Below are positions 8,383-15,862 of a DNA stretch of 34,920 nt, piece by piece (within the stretch, counting starts at the first letter, position 1; every line of letters starts with the position of its first letter). A program made the translations under genes and the position numbers. The notes below the pieces were generated by a model. The model ran no database searches and was not told the DNA's origin. It saw only the letters and a program-made list of their open reading frames with translations. Source of the stretch: Acidimicrobiia bacterium (GTDB taxonomy: Bacteria > Actinomycetota > Acidimicrobiia > Spongiisociales > ZC4RG35); NCBI GenBank assembly GCA_009837815.1, contig VXSV01000139.1, positions 1-34,920 on the forward strand. The letters run 5' to 3'.

Positions 8383-8465
8383 TTGCAGGCCGTTGGAGTC
8401 AGACGTTTCTTGCTCCTCGGGGTCCGTGAAGGGAACCGGGAGGACGCCTTCGGGCTGTTTTTCGG

Positions 8466-8810
8466 TCAGTCGCGTCTCTCTTTTATGCGAGCCGACCGGC
8501 CCGAACGGCCCCGCAGGTAGTTCAGCTTCGCCCGGCGTACCAGCCCCTTGCGGAGGACTTCGATCCGACTCACAATCGGAGCGTGGACCGGGAAGATGCG
8601 CTCCACCCCCACTCCGAAACTGATCTTGCGAACGGTGAAAGTCTCCTGCAGGCCTCCCCCGCTCCGGCCAATGACCACCCCCTCGAAGGCCTGTGTGCGC
8701 TCCCGGCCGGCCTCCATCACCCGAACATGGACGCGAACGGCGTCTCCTGGTCGGAAATCGGGTAGGTCATCTCGGAGATAACCTTGTTCAAGCAACCGAA
8801 TGTCGTTCAT
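8466..8810 (-). CDS. rplS: 50S ribosomal protein L19
   Basis: A 114-residue large-subunit protein at the 30S-50S interface. [51 protein letters not shown] and [19 protein letters not shown] are all diagnostic of L19. The frame is open to 8882, but MNDIRLLEQ at 8810 is the family start, and an AGGT lies a few bases upstream. It lies between trmD (58 bp upstream) and lepB, the common trmD-rplS-lepB order. Confidence 0.97.
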   Translation of the reverse strand: MNDIRLLEQGYLRDDLPDFRPGDAVRVHVRVMEAGRERTQAFEGVVIGRSGGGLQETFTVRKISFGVGVERIFPVHAPIVSRIEVLRKGLVRRAKLNYLRGRSGRSARIKERRD

Positions 8811-8868
8811 AGTCTGACCTGTGGCATTGGTAAAAGAGGGATGACCGGCGCCCGCCGTCCCCCCTAGC

Positions 8869-9567
8869 TTACCACTCCTCAACCTCGCTCATTCCCTCCA
8901 ATAGATCGGGGCGCCGTTCCCGTGTTCGCTCCATTCGCCGGGCGGTTCTCCAGGCGGCGATGCGCCCGTGGTCACCCGAGAGCAGCACCTCGGGCGCCGG
9001 CCAGCCCCTGAACACCGAAGGCCGGGTGTAGACCGGTTCTTCCAGCAGGCCTTCGCGGAACGACTCGAAAACAACGGAGCAGGGATTCCCGACCGCCTCA
9101 GGCAGCAAGCGGACGATCCCCTCGGTTACCAGGAGGGCCGCCACCTCGCCTCCTGCCAGCACGTAGTCGCCCACCGAGACTTCCTCGTCGATGAAGTGCT
9201 CGGCGATCCGCTCGTCCACCCCCTCGTAGCGACCGCACACCAGGGTCAGGTGATCGAGGTTCGACCACCGGTCCAGCATGGCCTGATCGAGACGTCGGCC
9301 GGCCGGGGTGAACAGCACCCTGTGTGCCCCCTCGACGGCATCCAGCGCCTTGGCGAGGGGCTCGGGCATCATCACCATGCCCGGGCCTCCCCCGAAGGGG
9401 GCGTCGTCCACCGTCCGGTGGGCGCCCTCGGCGTAGTCTCGGAGATCGATCAGGTCCACTCTGAGCAACCCCGCCTCCATGGCCCGCCCCAAGATGCCAA
9501 CCGCCAGGGCTTGGGGGAAGTATTCGGGGAAGATGGTGATTATCGAAATCTTCACTGCCCGAAACAT
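8869..9567 (-). CDS. trmD: tRNA (guanine37-N1)-methyltransferase
   Basis: A 232-residue SPOUT-class methyltransferase that makes m1G37 in tRNAs and prevents frameshifting. The start reads [30 protein letters not shown] lies near residues 55-72; the AdoMet knot segments are [13 protein letters not shown] and [11 protein letters not shown]. The ATG at 9567 is used. A GTG four codons later (9555) would give the common M-K-I-S start and is equally possible. rpsP and rimM, which often precede trmD, are absent: the gene here starts at a divergent boundary with the squalene operon, so it must have its own promoter. Confidence 0.95.
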   Translation of the reverse strand: MFRAVKISIITIFPEYFPQALAVGILGRAMEAGLLRVDLIDLRDYAEGAHRTVDDAPFGGGPGMVMMPEPLAKALDAVEGAHRVLFTPAGRRLDQAMLDRWSNLDHLTLVCGRYEGVDERIAEHFIDEEVSVGDYVLAGGEVAALLVTEGIVRLLPEAVGNPCSVVFESFREGLLEEPVYTRPSVFRGWPAPEVLLSGDHGRIAAWRTARRMERTRERRPDLLEGMSEVEEW

Positions 9568-9602
9568 TAATCGAGGCTTCGCAACCCACTAGTGTTGGTT
9601 TG

Positions 9603-9622
9603 CGCTCTTCCTGGTAAGAGCG
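9603..9622. repeat. Inverted repeat in the trmD/hpnC divergent region
   Basis: CGCTCTT at 9603-9609 and AAGAGCG at 9616-9622 form a perfect 7-bp inverted repeat with a 6-nt spacer. It lies 36 bp upstream of trmD on the other strand and before the likely hpnC start. It could be an operator for either gene. No T-tract follows, so a terminator is less likely. Confidence 0.45.
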
Positions 9623-9774
9623 TGTCCGTAACACCGACCGCGGCGCCCGTTGGGCGGGGGTGTGGTTCCATCAAGAGAGCAATTGACCGGGGACCAGAGG
9701 GAGGAATCCCTGGGCCGGAAACCTCGCCTCCGCCATCTGAGAACCTCACAGAGCACACCGGCCTCGAGGATGTC

Positions 9775-10599
9775 ATGGCCCGAGCCGTGGGTGAGAACTT
9801 CCCCGTGGCGCTGAGAGCGCTGCCCGACGACCTCCGCCGACACCTGCAAGCCATTTACGGGTATGCCCGACTAACCGACAATCTGGGAGACGAGCATCCC
9901 GGGGACCGCCTGGCCGCCTTGGACTGGCTGGAGCGACAACTGGATGATCTCTTTGCCGGGAACGCCTCCCATCCCGTCTTCCAAGCGCTGCTCCCCACGG
10001 TCGAGGCATTCGGGCTGTCCCGCACCCCGTTCGAGAAGTTGCTGGCTGCCAACCGGATGGATCAGCATAAGAACACCTATGCAAACTGGGACGAGTTGAT
10101 GGAATACTGCCGACTCTCGGCGAACCCCGTGGGACACCTGGTTCTGGCCGTCTTCGAATCGGCCACCGATGACCGCCTGTCAGCCTCGGACGCCGTGTGC
10201 AGCGGCCTTCAGGTCTTGGAGCACCTCCAGGACCTGGGAGAGGACGCCAGGGCAGGCCGAATCTACATGCCCGCCGACGACATGGATCGCTTCGGATGCA
10301 CTTCCGAGGACCTGCTGGCGCCGGTGACCGGGGAGAGACTGCGCAGGCTGGTGGCGCACCAGGTAGGACGCACCCGCGATATGGTCGAAAAAGGAAAATG
10401 GCTGGTGGCGTCGCTGAAGGGATACCCCCGCCTCGCCGTGGCCGGATTCGTGGCCGGAGGCCTGGCCGGACTGGACGCCATCTCGGCGGCGCGCTTCGAC
10501 GTTCTGGGCGGCGACCGCCAAGCCGGAGACCTTCGGCTCATCCGCCGGTACATCCCGCTGTACCTGGGCTCGGTGGTCCGGCGGCGGCCTCTTCGATGA
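9775..10599 (+). CDS. hpnC: Hydroxysqualene synthase HpnC
   Basis: A 274-residue trans-isoprenyl diphosphate synthase-fold protein. In the HpnCDE route this enzyme converts presqualene diphosphate to hydroxysqualene. The family start ENFPVALRALP is at residues 7-17. The first Asp motif reads D35-N-L-G-D39 and the second reads QDLGEDARAGRIYMP. The usual first motif begins DD, so residue 36 is Asn here. The frame is open back to 9592, but starts there would leave only 24 bp for two divergent promoters. The ATG at 9775 has GAGG 5 nt upstream and gives a normal length. It overlaps hpnD by 4 bases (ATGA). Confidence 0.85.
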   Translation: MARAVGENFPVALRALPDDLRRHLQAIYGYARLTDNLGDEHPGDRLAALDWLERQLDDLFAGNASHPVFQALLPTVEAFGLSRTPFEKLLAANRMDQHKNTYANWDELMEYCRLSANPVGHLVLAVFESATDDRLSASDAVCSGLQVLEHLQDLGEDARAGRIYMPADDMDRFGCTSEDLLAPVTGERLRRLVAHQVGRTRDMVEKGKWLVASLKGYPRLAVAGFVAGGLAGLDAISAARFDVLGGDRQAGDLRLIRRYIPLYLGSVVRRRPLR

Positions 10600-11468
10600 T
10601 CACCCCGGAGTCGGCCTACCGGCGTTGCGAAGAGATCACATGGGCCGAGGCTCGCAACTTCGCCTACGGCATCCGGCTGCTCCCCGCTCCCAAGCGCCAT
10701 GCCATGGCGGCGTTGTATGCCATGTCCAGGCGCATCGACGACGTCGGCGACGGTGACTGCTCGAGGGACCGCAAGCTTGCCGCCCTGGAGCATCTTCACT
10801 CGGTGATCGGAGCCTTGGAGGCGGGAGGGGTTTCGGATCCGTCCGACCCGGTGCTGGTTGCCGTGGCCCACGCCGCCGGTCGATACCCCATTCCGGTGGC
10901 GGCGCTGCACGAGATCGTGGAGGGATGCGAGCAGGACGTCAGGGGCGAGACCTACCTGACCATGAACGACACCGTCCGCTATTGCCGCCTGGTGGCCGGT
11001 TCAGTCGGCCGCCTGTCCCTGGGTGTGTTCGGGACCAAGGAGAACCGGCGCCCTCAGCCGGGAGTGGAAGCCCCGCTCCTTGCCGACGACTTAGGGGTGG
11101 CTCTGCAGCTCACCAACATGCTGCGTGATCTCCGCGAGGACCACCAGATGGGACGCATCTACCTTCCCGAGCAGGAGAGGGACCGCTTTGGAGTCGTCCC
11201 CGGCCAGTGGGCCCCGCCCGAAAGCGTGGGAGCTTTGATACAGCATGTGGCGGAACAGGCGGTCTCCTGGTTCGAACGGGGCCTGGTGTTGCTTGGGTAC
11301 CTGGACCACCGAAGCAGGGCATGCACGGCGGCGATGGCCGGCATCTACCGCCGCCTGCTGGAACGGATCATCGCCCAGCCCACCCGTCCGCTCACCGAAC
11401 GCGTCAGCCTCCCGCGCCGGGAGAAGGCGTTGGTGGCGCTGCGCAGCGTTTCCGGCCTTCGCCCGTGA
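10596..11468 (+). CDS. hpnD: Presqualene diphosphate synthase HpnD
   Basis: A 290-residue squalene/phytoene-synthase-family protein. HpnD joins two farnesyl diphosphates to presqualene diphosphate, the first step of the three-enzyme squalene route. Both Asp-rich motifs are intact: D48-D-V-G-D52 in MSRRIDDVGDGD and D178-L-R-E-D182 in NMLRDLREDHQMGRIYLP. The early FAYGIRLLPAPKRHAMAALY stretch (residues 22-41) matches the family. The ATG at 10596 lies inside the hpnC stop and the stop lies inside the hpnE start, so translation is coupled. A phytoene synthase is the main alternative, but the hpnC and hpnE neighbours favour HpnD. Confidence 0.9.
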   Translation: MITPESAYRRCEEITWAEARNFAYGIRLLPAPKRHAMAALYAMSRRIDDVGDGDCSRDRKLAALEHLHSVIGALEAGGVSDPSDPVLVAVAHAAGRYPIPVAALHEIVEGCEQDVRGETYLTMNDTVRYCRLVAGSVGRLSLGVFGTKENRRPQPGVEAPLLADDLGVALQLTNMLRDLREDHQMGRIYLPEQERDRFGVVPGQWAPPESVGALIQHVAEQAVSWFERGLVLLGYLDHRSRACTAAMAGIYRRLLERIIAQPTRPLTERVSLPRREKALVALRSVSGLRP

Positions 11469-12850
11469 GTGACATCCCCAACCGGGTCCTGGTGGTGGGA
11501 GGTGGACTGGCCGGACTGTCTGCGGCAGTGGAAGCCGTCGACCGGGGCGCCAGGGTGACACTGTTGGAACGGCGTCCTCGTCTGGGGGGCGCCACCTGGT
11601 CGTTTCGGCGGCGGGGGATCTGGTTTGACAACGGCCAGCATGTGTTCCTGCGTTGCTGCACCGCCTACCGGGCATTTCTAAAGCGCATCGGCGCCGCGGA
11701 CAGCGTGTTCCTGCAACCCCGGTTGGACCTCCCTGTGCTTCGGCCCGGCGGACCGAGCGGCGCCATCCGGCGCACCGCCGGTCCCGCTCCGCTGCACCTG
11801 GCTCCGGCGCTATTGACCTATCCCCACCTGAACCTCCGCCGGCGGTTGGGGGTGCTTCGAGCAGGGAGGGCTCTCCGCCGCCTCGATCCCGACGATCCGG
11901 CGCTGGACGATGTCTCCTTCGGCGACTGGCTTTCCGATCACGGCCAAGACCCGGCCGCCGTTGAGGCTTTCTGGGACCTGGTGGTCCTGCCCACGGTAAA
12001 TGTCCCGGCCGCCCAAGCATCGCTCAAGCTCGCCGCCAAGGTATTCGTGACCGGACTGCTGACCGACGCCCCCTCGGCCGACATCGGTTGGTCCAGGGCG
12101 CCCCTGGCGGCCCTGCATGGCGACGCCGCCCGGCGGGCCCTGGAGTCGGCCGGTGCGGTGGTCAGGACCCGGGCCGGTGTCACCGGGGTGCGGGCCAACT
12201 CCTCCGGCGGTCTCACCGTGCAGGTCGACGGGGCGGTGGTGACAGCAGACTCTGTGGTGGTGGCTGTGCCCCATGATGCGGTGGGTTCTCTTCTCCCGCC
12301 CGGGAGCCTTCCCTACCAGGACCGGCTGGGAGATCTCGGCGTCTCGCCGATCATTAACGTGCACCTCGTGTACGATCGCCCGGTCACCGATCTGCCGATG
12401 TTCGCCGCCGTCGAAAGCGACGTCGAGTATGTCTTCGACCGGACCGAGGCGGCAGGCCTCGACGACGGCCGACAGTGTCTTGCCCTTTCCCTCTCGGCGG
12501 CCGACGGCTACCTGGGGTGGAGTGCTGCGGACCTGATTGCCCGCTTCAACGGCGAACTGGCCCGATTGCTTCCCGCCGTTTCCCGAGCAACCCTGACCGA
12601 GTCGATCGTCACCCGGGAACCAAACGCCACCTTCAACGGCGCGCCGGGAACCCACCGTCTCCGCGCCGGGGCCGAGTGCGCCACAGCCGGTGTGTACCTG
12701 GCCGGCGCCTGGTGCGACACAGGATGGCCGGCCACCATGGAGGGGGCGGTTCGCAGCGGGACCCGGGCGGGACGTCTGGCCGCCCGGTTCGCAGGCGCTG
12801 TCCCGCACCGCACCGGAGCCCGTCGGTCGGCAGCGCCGGTCCAGGGATGA
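11465..12850 (+). CDS. hpnE: Hydroxysqualene dehydroxylase HpnE (FAD amine-oxidase-like)
   Basis: A 461-residue flavoprotein; HpnE reduces hydroxysqualene to squalene. The N-terminal Rossmann FAD motif VLVVGGGLAGLSAAVEA sits at residues 8-24 with the glutamate LLER near residue 37. FDNGQHVFLRCC, typical of HpnE-like desaturase relatives, follows near residue 57, and the C-terminal FAD segment reads GVYLAGAWCDTGWPATMEGA. The GTG at 11465 overlaps the hpnD stop (GTGA). The frame extends upstream inside hpnD but that part is a shadow. The stop overlaps the next gene by 4 bases. A carotenoid desaturase is a remote alternative. Confidence 0.88.
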   Translation: MSDIPNRVLVVGGGLAGLSAAVEAVDRGARVTLLERRPRLGGATWSFRRRGIWFDNGQHVFLRCCTAYRAFLKRIGAADSVFLQPRLDLPVLRPGGPSGAIRRTAGPAPLHLAPALLTYPHLNLRRRLGVLRAGRALRRLDPDDPALDDVSFGDWLSDHGQDPAAVEAFWDLVVLPTVNVPAAQASLKLAAKVFVTGLLTDAPSADIGWSRAPLAALHGDAARRALESAGAVVRTRAGVTGVRANSSGGLTVQVDGAVVTADSVVVAVPHDAVGSLLPPGSLPYQDRLGDLGVSPIINVHLVYDRPVTDLPMFAAVESDVEYVFDRTEAAGLDDGRQCLALSLSAADGYLGWSAADLIARFNGELARLLPAVSRATLTESIVTREPNATFNGAPGTHRLRAGAECATAGVYLAGAWCDTGWPATMEGAVRSGTRAGRLAARFAGAVPHRTGARRSAAPVQG

Positions 12851-13863
12851 AACGTCGCACCTCCGAAGTGCTGGAGTGGGCCCGTACCCTGGTCGAGCCG
12901 GCTTTGAAGGCAGCCACCGGGCGCCTCTCGCCCGAGCTGGGACTGGCGGCCCGTTATCACTTCGGCTGGGTCGACAGCCGCGGGGCGCCGCTCCCCGAAG
13001 GCCGCCACGGCAAGGGCGTTCGTCCCACCCTGGCCCTCCTTTCGGCCGAAGCGGCGGGAGCTCCGGCCGAAGTCGCCCTCCCTGGCGCAGTAGCCGTCGA
13101 GTTGGTCCACAACTTTTCCCTGGTCCATGACGACATAGTCGACAACGACGCCGAACGGCGCCACCGGGCGACGGTGTGGAAGGTCTTCGGGGTAGGGGAC
13201 GCCATCATCGTGGGCGACGCCATGATGGGGCTGGCCTTCGAGTTGCTGCTCGAGGAGTCCACACCCGCCCGCAGCGGCGCGGCGAGAGACCTGGTGCAGG
13301 CCACCATGGCGATGATCGCCGGCCAGTACATGGACATGTCATTCAACCGGAGGGACACCGTCGGGGTGGCCGAATGCTGGGAAATGGTGTCTGCGAAGAC
13401 CGGGGCTCTGCTGGCCTATGCAAGCGCGGTGGGGGCGATCCTGGCCGACGCGCCGCCCCGGACCGTCGAGGCGCTCCGTCGTTTCGGCCAAGAGCTGGGA
13501 CTGTGCTTCCAGGCCGTCGACGACCTGCTGGGCATCTGGGGTGAACCTTCGGTCACCGGAAAGCCCGCCGGGAACGATCTGCGGGAGCGCAAGAAGTCCC
13601 TCCCGGTTGCCGTCGCCCTCAGTTCGGGAACCAGGGCAGGCGAGACCCTGGCCGACCTCTACGCCCAGGAGCACCTGGACGACGAAGACATAGCCAGGGC
13701 GGCAACCCTCGTGGAGGAAGCCGGTGGGCGGGCCGCCACCGCCGAAGCCGCTCGGGACTGCATGCACCGCGCCGCCCAAGCCCTTACAGCCGCCGACCTC
13801 GAGCAGCAGCCCGCCGAGGAGTTGCTGGACCTGGCAAGCTTCGTCGTAAACCGTGAGTTCTGA
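12847..13863 (+). CDS. Short-chain polyprenyl diphosphate synthase (probably FPP/GGPP)
   Basis: A 338-residue all-helical prenyl elongase. The first Asp-rich motif is D95-D-I-V-D99 in SLVHDDIVDND, with no two-residue insertion. The second motif is DDLLG in QAVDDLLGIWG, so its last Asp is replaced by Gly. GKGVRPTL near residues 55-62 and the GDAMMGLAFELL segment also fit. A Phe lies five residues before the first motif, consistent with a short product. In this operon it most likely supplies farnesyl diphosphate to HpnD, though C20 cannot be excluded. The ATG overlaps the hpnE stop. It is the last gene of the operon; the convergent toxin gene ends 26 bp away. Confidence 0.9.
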   Translation: MKRRTSEVLEWARTLVEPALKAATGRLSPELGLAARYHFGWVDSRGAPLPEGRHGKGVRPTLALLSAEAAGAPAEVALPGAVAVELVHNFSLVHDDIVDNDAERRHRATVWKVFGVGDAIIVGDAMMGLAFELLLEESTPARSGAARDLVQATMAMIAGQYMDMSFNRRDTVGVAECWEMVSAKTGALLAYASAVGAILADAPPRTVEALRRFGQELGLCFQAVDDLLGIWGEPSVTGKPAGNDLRERKKSLPVAVALSSGTRAGETLADLYAQEHLDDEDIARAATLVEEAGGRAATAEAARDCMHRAAQALTAADLEQQPAEELLDLASFVVNREF

Positions 13864-13889
13864 GGGCCCCGCGGTCTATTGAACGGGGG

Positions 13890-14270
13890 TCATATGACAA
13901 CCACTCTCACTGAGTATTCCCCCAAGCGGCCATCGGCAGTCAGCAACTCGAGGCCTTCGAGCTGGGCCTGGGCTATCAGCATCCGATCAAAGGGATCCCT
14001 GTGATGCAGCGGCAACTCTCCAACCCGGGCCGCATGCTCAATGGTTATCGCCAGGGGAGCGAACCCGCATGCCAGGATTGCTTTTTCCACCCCGTCGGGG
14101 GCCGAGAGTTTTCCGATCGAACTCTTGATGGCCATCTCCCACACGCTCGCCGCGCTGACGGCTGCGTGGTTTGCGGGATTGGCGATTAGTCGGCGTGCCC
14201 CCTCATCGAGCCTTTGATCGTCAGACAACCACCACAACACCACATGAGTGTCCAGCAGCAGCCGCCTCAC
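13890..14270 (-). CDS. PIN-domain toxin of a type II toxin-antitoxin pair (VapC-like)
   Basis: A 126-residue PIN-domain ribonuclease. The acidic residues expected of the fold are visible: D7 in LLLDTHVVLWW, E45 in ASVWEMAIKSS, D95 (or D92) in HHRDPFDRMLIAQA, and D113 in LLTADGRLGEY. The DTHVVLW start is typical of the subgroup paired with Phd-type antitoxins. The start is a GTG at 14270 overlapping the antitoxin stop as GTGA, so synthesis is coupled. The pair sits between the squalene operon and chrA. Such toxins usually cut RNA and halt growth when the antitoxin is lost; the target here is unknown. Confidence 0.88.
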   Translation of the reverse strand: MRRLLLDTHVVLWWLSDDQRLDEGARRLIANPANHAAVSAASVWEMAIKSSIGKLSAPDGVEKAILACGFAPLAITIEHAARVGELPLHHRDPFDRMLIAQAQLEGLELLTADGRLGEYSVRVVVI

Positions 14271-14509
14271 GTCCCTGACACATCGTCGGCGCCTTCAAAC
14301 GCATCGCATACTTCTGCAGGAGTCTCATCGAAGTCAGAAGCCATCCACACTTTGCCCTTCCACAGACCGGGAACCCGGGAAGCCGGTTGGTATGGAGTGA
14401 GACGCAGGTAAGGCTTTCCGTGGCGACAGATCACAACCTCCTCTCCCTCCCAGACCAACCGACCCAACTTGGACAATTGCGACTTGGCTTCATGCATGTT
14501 CACCTTCAC
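14267..14509 (-). CDS. Phd/YefM-type antitoxin
   Basis: An 80-residue partner of the PIN toxin. VNMHEAKSQLSKLGRLVWEG (residues 3-22) is the DNA-binding Phd/YefM pattern. GEEVVICRHGKPYLRLTP follows, and the C-terminal half is acidic, as expected for the part that wraps the toxin. The GTG at 14509 is supported by AAGGAG at 14516-14521, six bases upstream. The family autorepresses its own operon, and an inverted repeat lies just upstream of this ribosome-binding site. Confidence 0.88.
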   Translation of the reverse strand: MKVNMHEAKSQLSKLGRLVWEGEEVVICRHGKPYLRLTPYQPASRVPGLWKGKVWMASDFDETPAEVCDAFEGADDVSGT

Positions 14510-14515
14510 AGCCCG

Positions 14516-14521
14516 CTCCTT
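14516..14521 (-). promoter_or_regulatory. Shine-Dalgarno deciding the antitoxin start
   Basis: AAGGAG on the minus strand, six bases before the GTG at 14509. It supports GTG as the start instead of the ATG four codons later. Confidence 0.75.
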
Positions 14522-14526
14522 AGTTC

Positions 14527-14556
14527 GGTTTATATAGCTAAGTCTAAATATAAACC
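14527..14556. promoter_or_regulatory. Probable toxin-antitoxin operator/promoter, AT-rich inverted repeat
   Basis: GGTTTATAT (14527-14535) and ATATAAACC (14548-14556) form a perfect 9-bp inverted repeat with a 12-nt spacer. The arm centres are 21 bp apart, two helical turns, so a dimer could bind one face. It lies in the most AT-rich stretch of the window, contains TATAAA/TATATT -10-like elements, and is 6 bp upstream of the antitoxin Shine-Dalgarno. It could also affect the divergent chrA. Autoregulation is inferred from the family; the repeat is seen directly. Confidence 0.7.
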
Positions 14557-14601
14557 TAATAGCTGCCGTCTTTAGCGGAGGCCTCTATTCGGCGTGTTAT
14601 T

Positions 14602-15828
14602 TTGAGTCGGGTGAACGACGCGCTCGACCTGCCCGGCCCCCGGAAGGGGAGATTCTGGGAGGTCTTCCGGGTTGCTTTGCGGTTGGGCCTTACCTCATTC
14701 GGAGGACCGGTGGCGCACTTCGGATACTTTCACTCCGAGTACGTCGAAAGACGAAGGTGGGTGGATGAGGGAACTTTTGCAGACCTGCTCGCCCTTTCCC
14801 AGGCGTTCCCCGGCGCTGCCAGCTCCCAACTGGGTTTTTCTATCGGAATCGTGCGGGGAGGACTGCGGGGAGGATTGGCGGCCTGGTTGGGTTTCACCCT
14901 TCCTTCAGCCGTCATTCTCACCACCCTGGGTTTGGGCGCCTCCCGAATCGGAGAACAGGCACAGGGATGGGTACACGGTCTAGTGGTGGTAGCTGTGCCG
15001 GTGGTGGCCCTGGCCGTGTGGAAGCTGTGGTCCAACCTGGCGCCCGATAGGTTCCGCAGTTCCATGGCGGTAGGGGCTGCGGTCGCCATGATCGCCTTCC
15101 AGTCCTCCGCCAGGACAGCTGCGGTAGGGGTGATCGTCCTGGGAGGTCTGATGGGATGGAGGTTCTGTCGGGATCATCCAGCCGACTCCGGACCACGCCG
15201 GCTGCCCGCTCCGAGTCGGAAGTCGGGAGTGATCGCCGCCGTGGTCTTCTTCGGCCTCCTAGCCGCTCTCCCCGTGGCCGGCCGGGTTACCGAACTCGAA
15301 TTCGTGGAGGTGACCGATGCCTTCTACGGAGCCGGGGCGCTGGTTTTCGGGGGCGGACCGGTGGTTCTGCCTCTGCTGGAACCGGAGGTGGTCGGCGCCG
15401 GTTGGGTGGACCCCGAACTCTTCATCGCCGGATACGGGGCCGCCCAGGCTATACCCGGGCCGGTGTTCACATTTTCCTCGTACCTGGGAGCGGTCATGAC
15501 CCCGGCGCCCAACGGGATACCCGGGGCGGCGCTGGCCTTGGTGGCACTGTTCCTGCCGTCCCTGCTGATGGTGGTGGCCACCCTGCCCTTCTTTTCGGCC
15601 CTGCGCGCCCACGCCGGGGTCCAGGCGGCGCTGAGGGGAGTCAACGCGGCGGTGATCGGGATCCTCCTGGTGGTCCTCTACGACCCGTTGTGGACCAACG
15701 CCATCCGCGAGCCTTCGGATCTAGCGCTGGCCCTGGTCGGATTTGGCCTCCTGGCGTTCTGGAAGGCGCCGCCCTGGCTGGTAGTCCTGCTAACCGCCGC
15801 CGCTGGGGGCTTGTTGGCCGCCCTCTAA
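14602..15828 (+). CDS. chrA: Chromate transporter, long-chain CHR family (ChrA)
   Basis: A 408-residue inner-membrane protein with about ten or more hydrophobic segments and an internal duplication, as in long-chain ChrA. The first half has LGLTSFGGPVAHFGYF and LSQAFPGAASSQLGFSIG; the second repeats the pattern as GALVFGGGPVVLPLLEPEV and YGAAQAIPGPVFTFSSYLG. The family includes chromate-efflux pumps, but many members have no tested substrate. The start is a TTG at 14602 or a GTG at 14611; neither has a clear ribosome-binding site. The gene is divergent from the toxin-antitoxin pair and shares the AT-rich gap with it. It has no ChrB or other metal-resistance neighbour. Confidence 0.88.
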   Translation: MSRVNDALDLPGPRKGRFWEVFRVALRLGLTSFGGPVAHFGYFHSEYVERRRWVDEGTFADLLALSQAFPGAASSQLGFSIGIVRGGLRGGLAAWLGFTLPSAVILTTLGLGASRIGEQAQGWVHGLVVVAVPVVALAVWKLWSNLAPDRFRSSMAVGAAVAMIAFQSSARTAAVGVIVLGGLMGWRFCRDHPADSGPRRLPAPSRKSGVIAAVVFFGLLAALPVAGRVTELEFVEVTDAFYGAGALVFGGGPVVLPLLEPEVVGAGWVDPELFIAGYGAAQAIPGPVFTFSSYLGAVMTPAPNGIPGAALALVALFLPSLLMVVATLPFFSALRAHAGVQAALRGVNAAVIGILLVVLYDPLWTNAIREPSDLALALVGFGLLAFWKAPPWLVVLLTAAAGGLLAAL

Positions 15829-15862
15829 GGGCCTGTCGTTTGGTCCTGCAAAACGTGGCAAC

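Noticed and set aside
9592-9774. An N-terminal extension of hpnC of about 61 residues
   Set aside because: It would leave 24 bp for divergent promoters, lacks the family pattern and spans the inverted repeat. It cannot be fully excluded.
11091-12020. Minus-strand 309-codon frame opposite hpnD/hpnE
   Set aside because: Low-complexity Arg/Pro/Gly-rich translation, no start context and fully antisense to well-supported genes.
11207-12850. A longer hpnE starting inside hpnD
   Set aside because: Residues before the GTG at 11465 are a shadow of hpnD; the FAD motif begins right after that GTG.
15837-15855. CGTTT...AAACG repeat between chrA and the DprA-like gene
   Set aside because: Only a 5-bp stem with a 9-nt loop; chance is likely.
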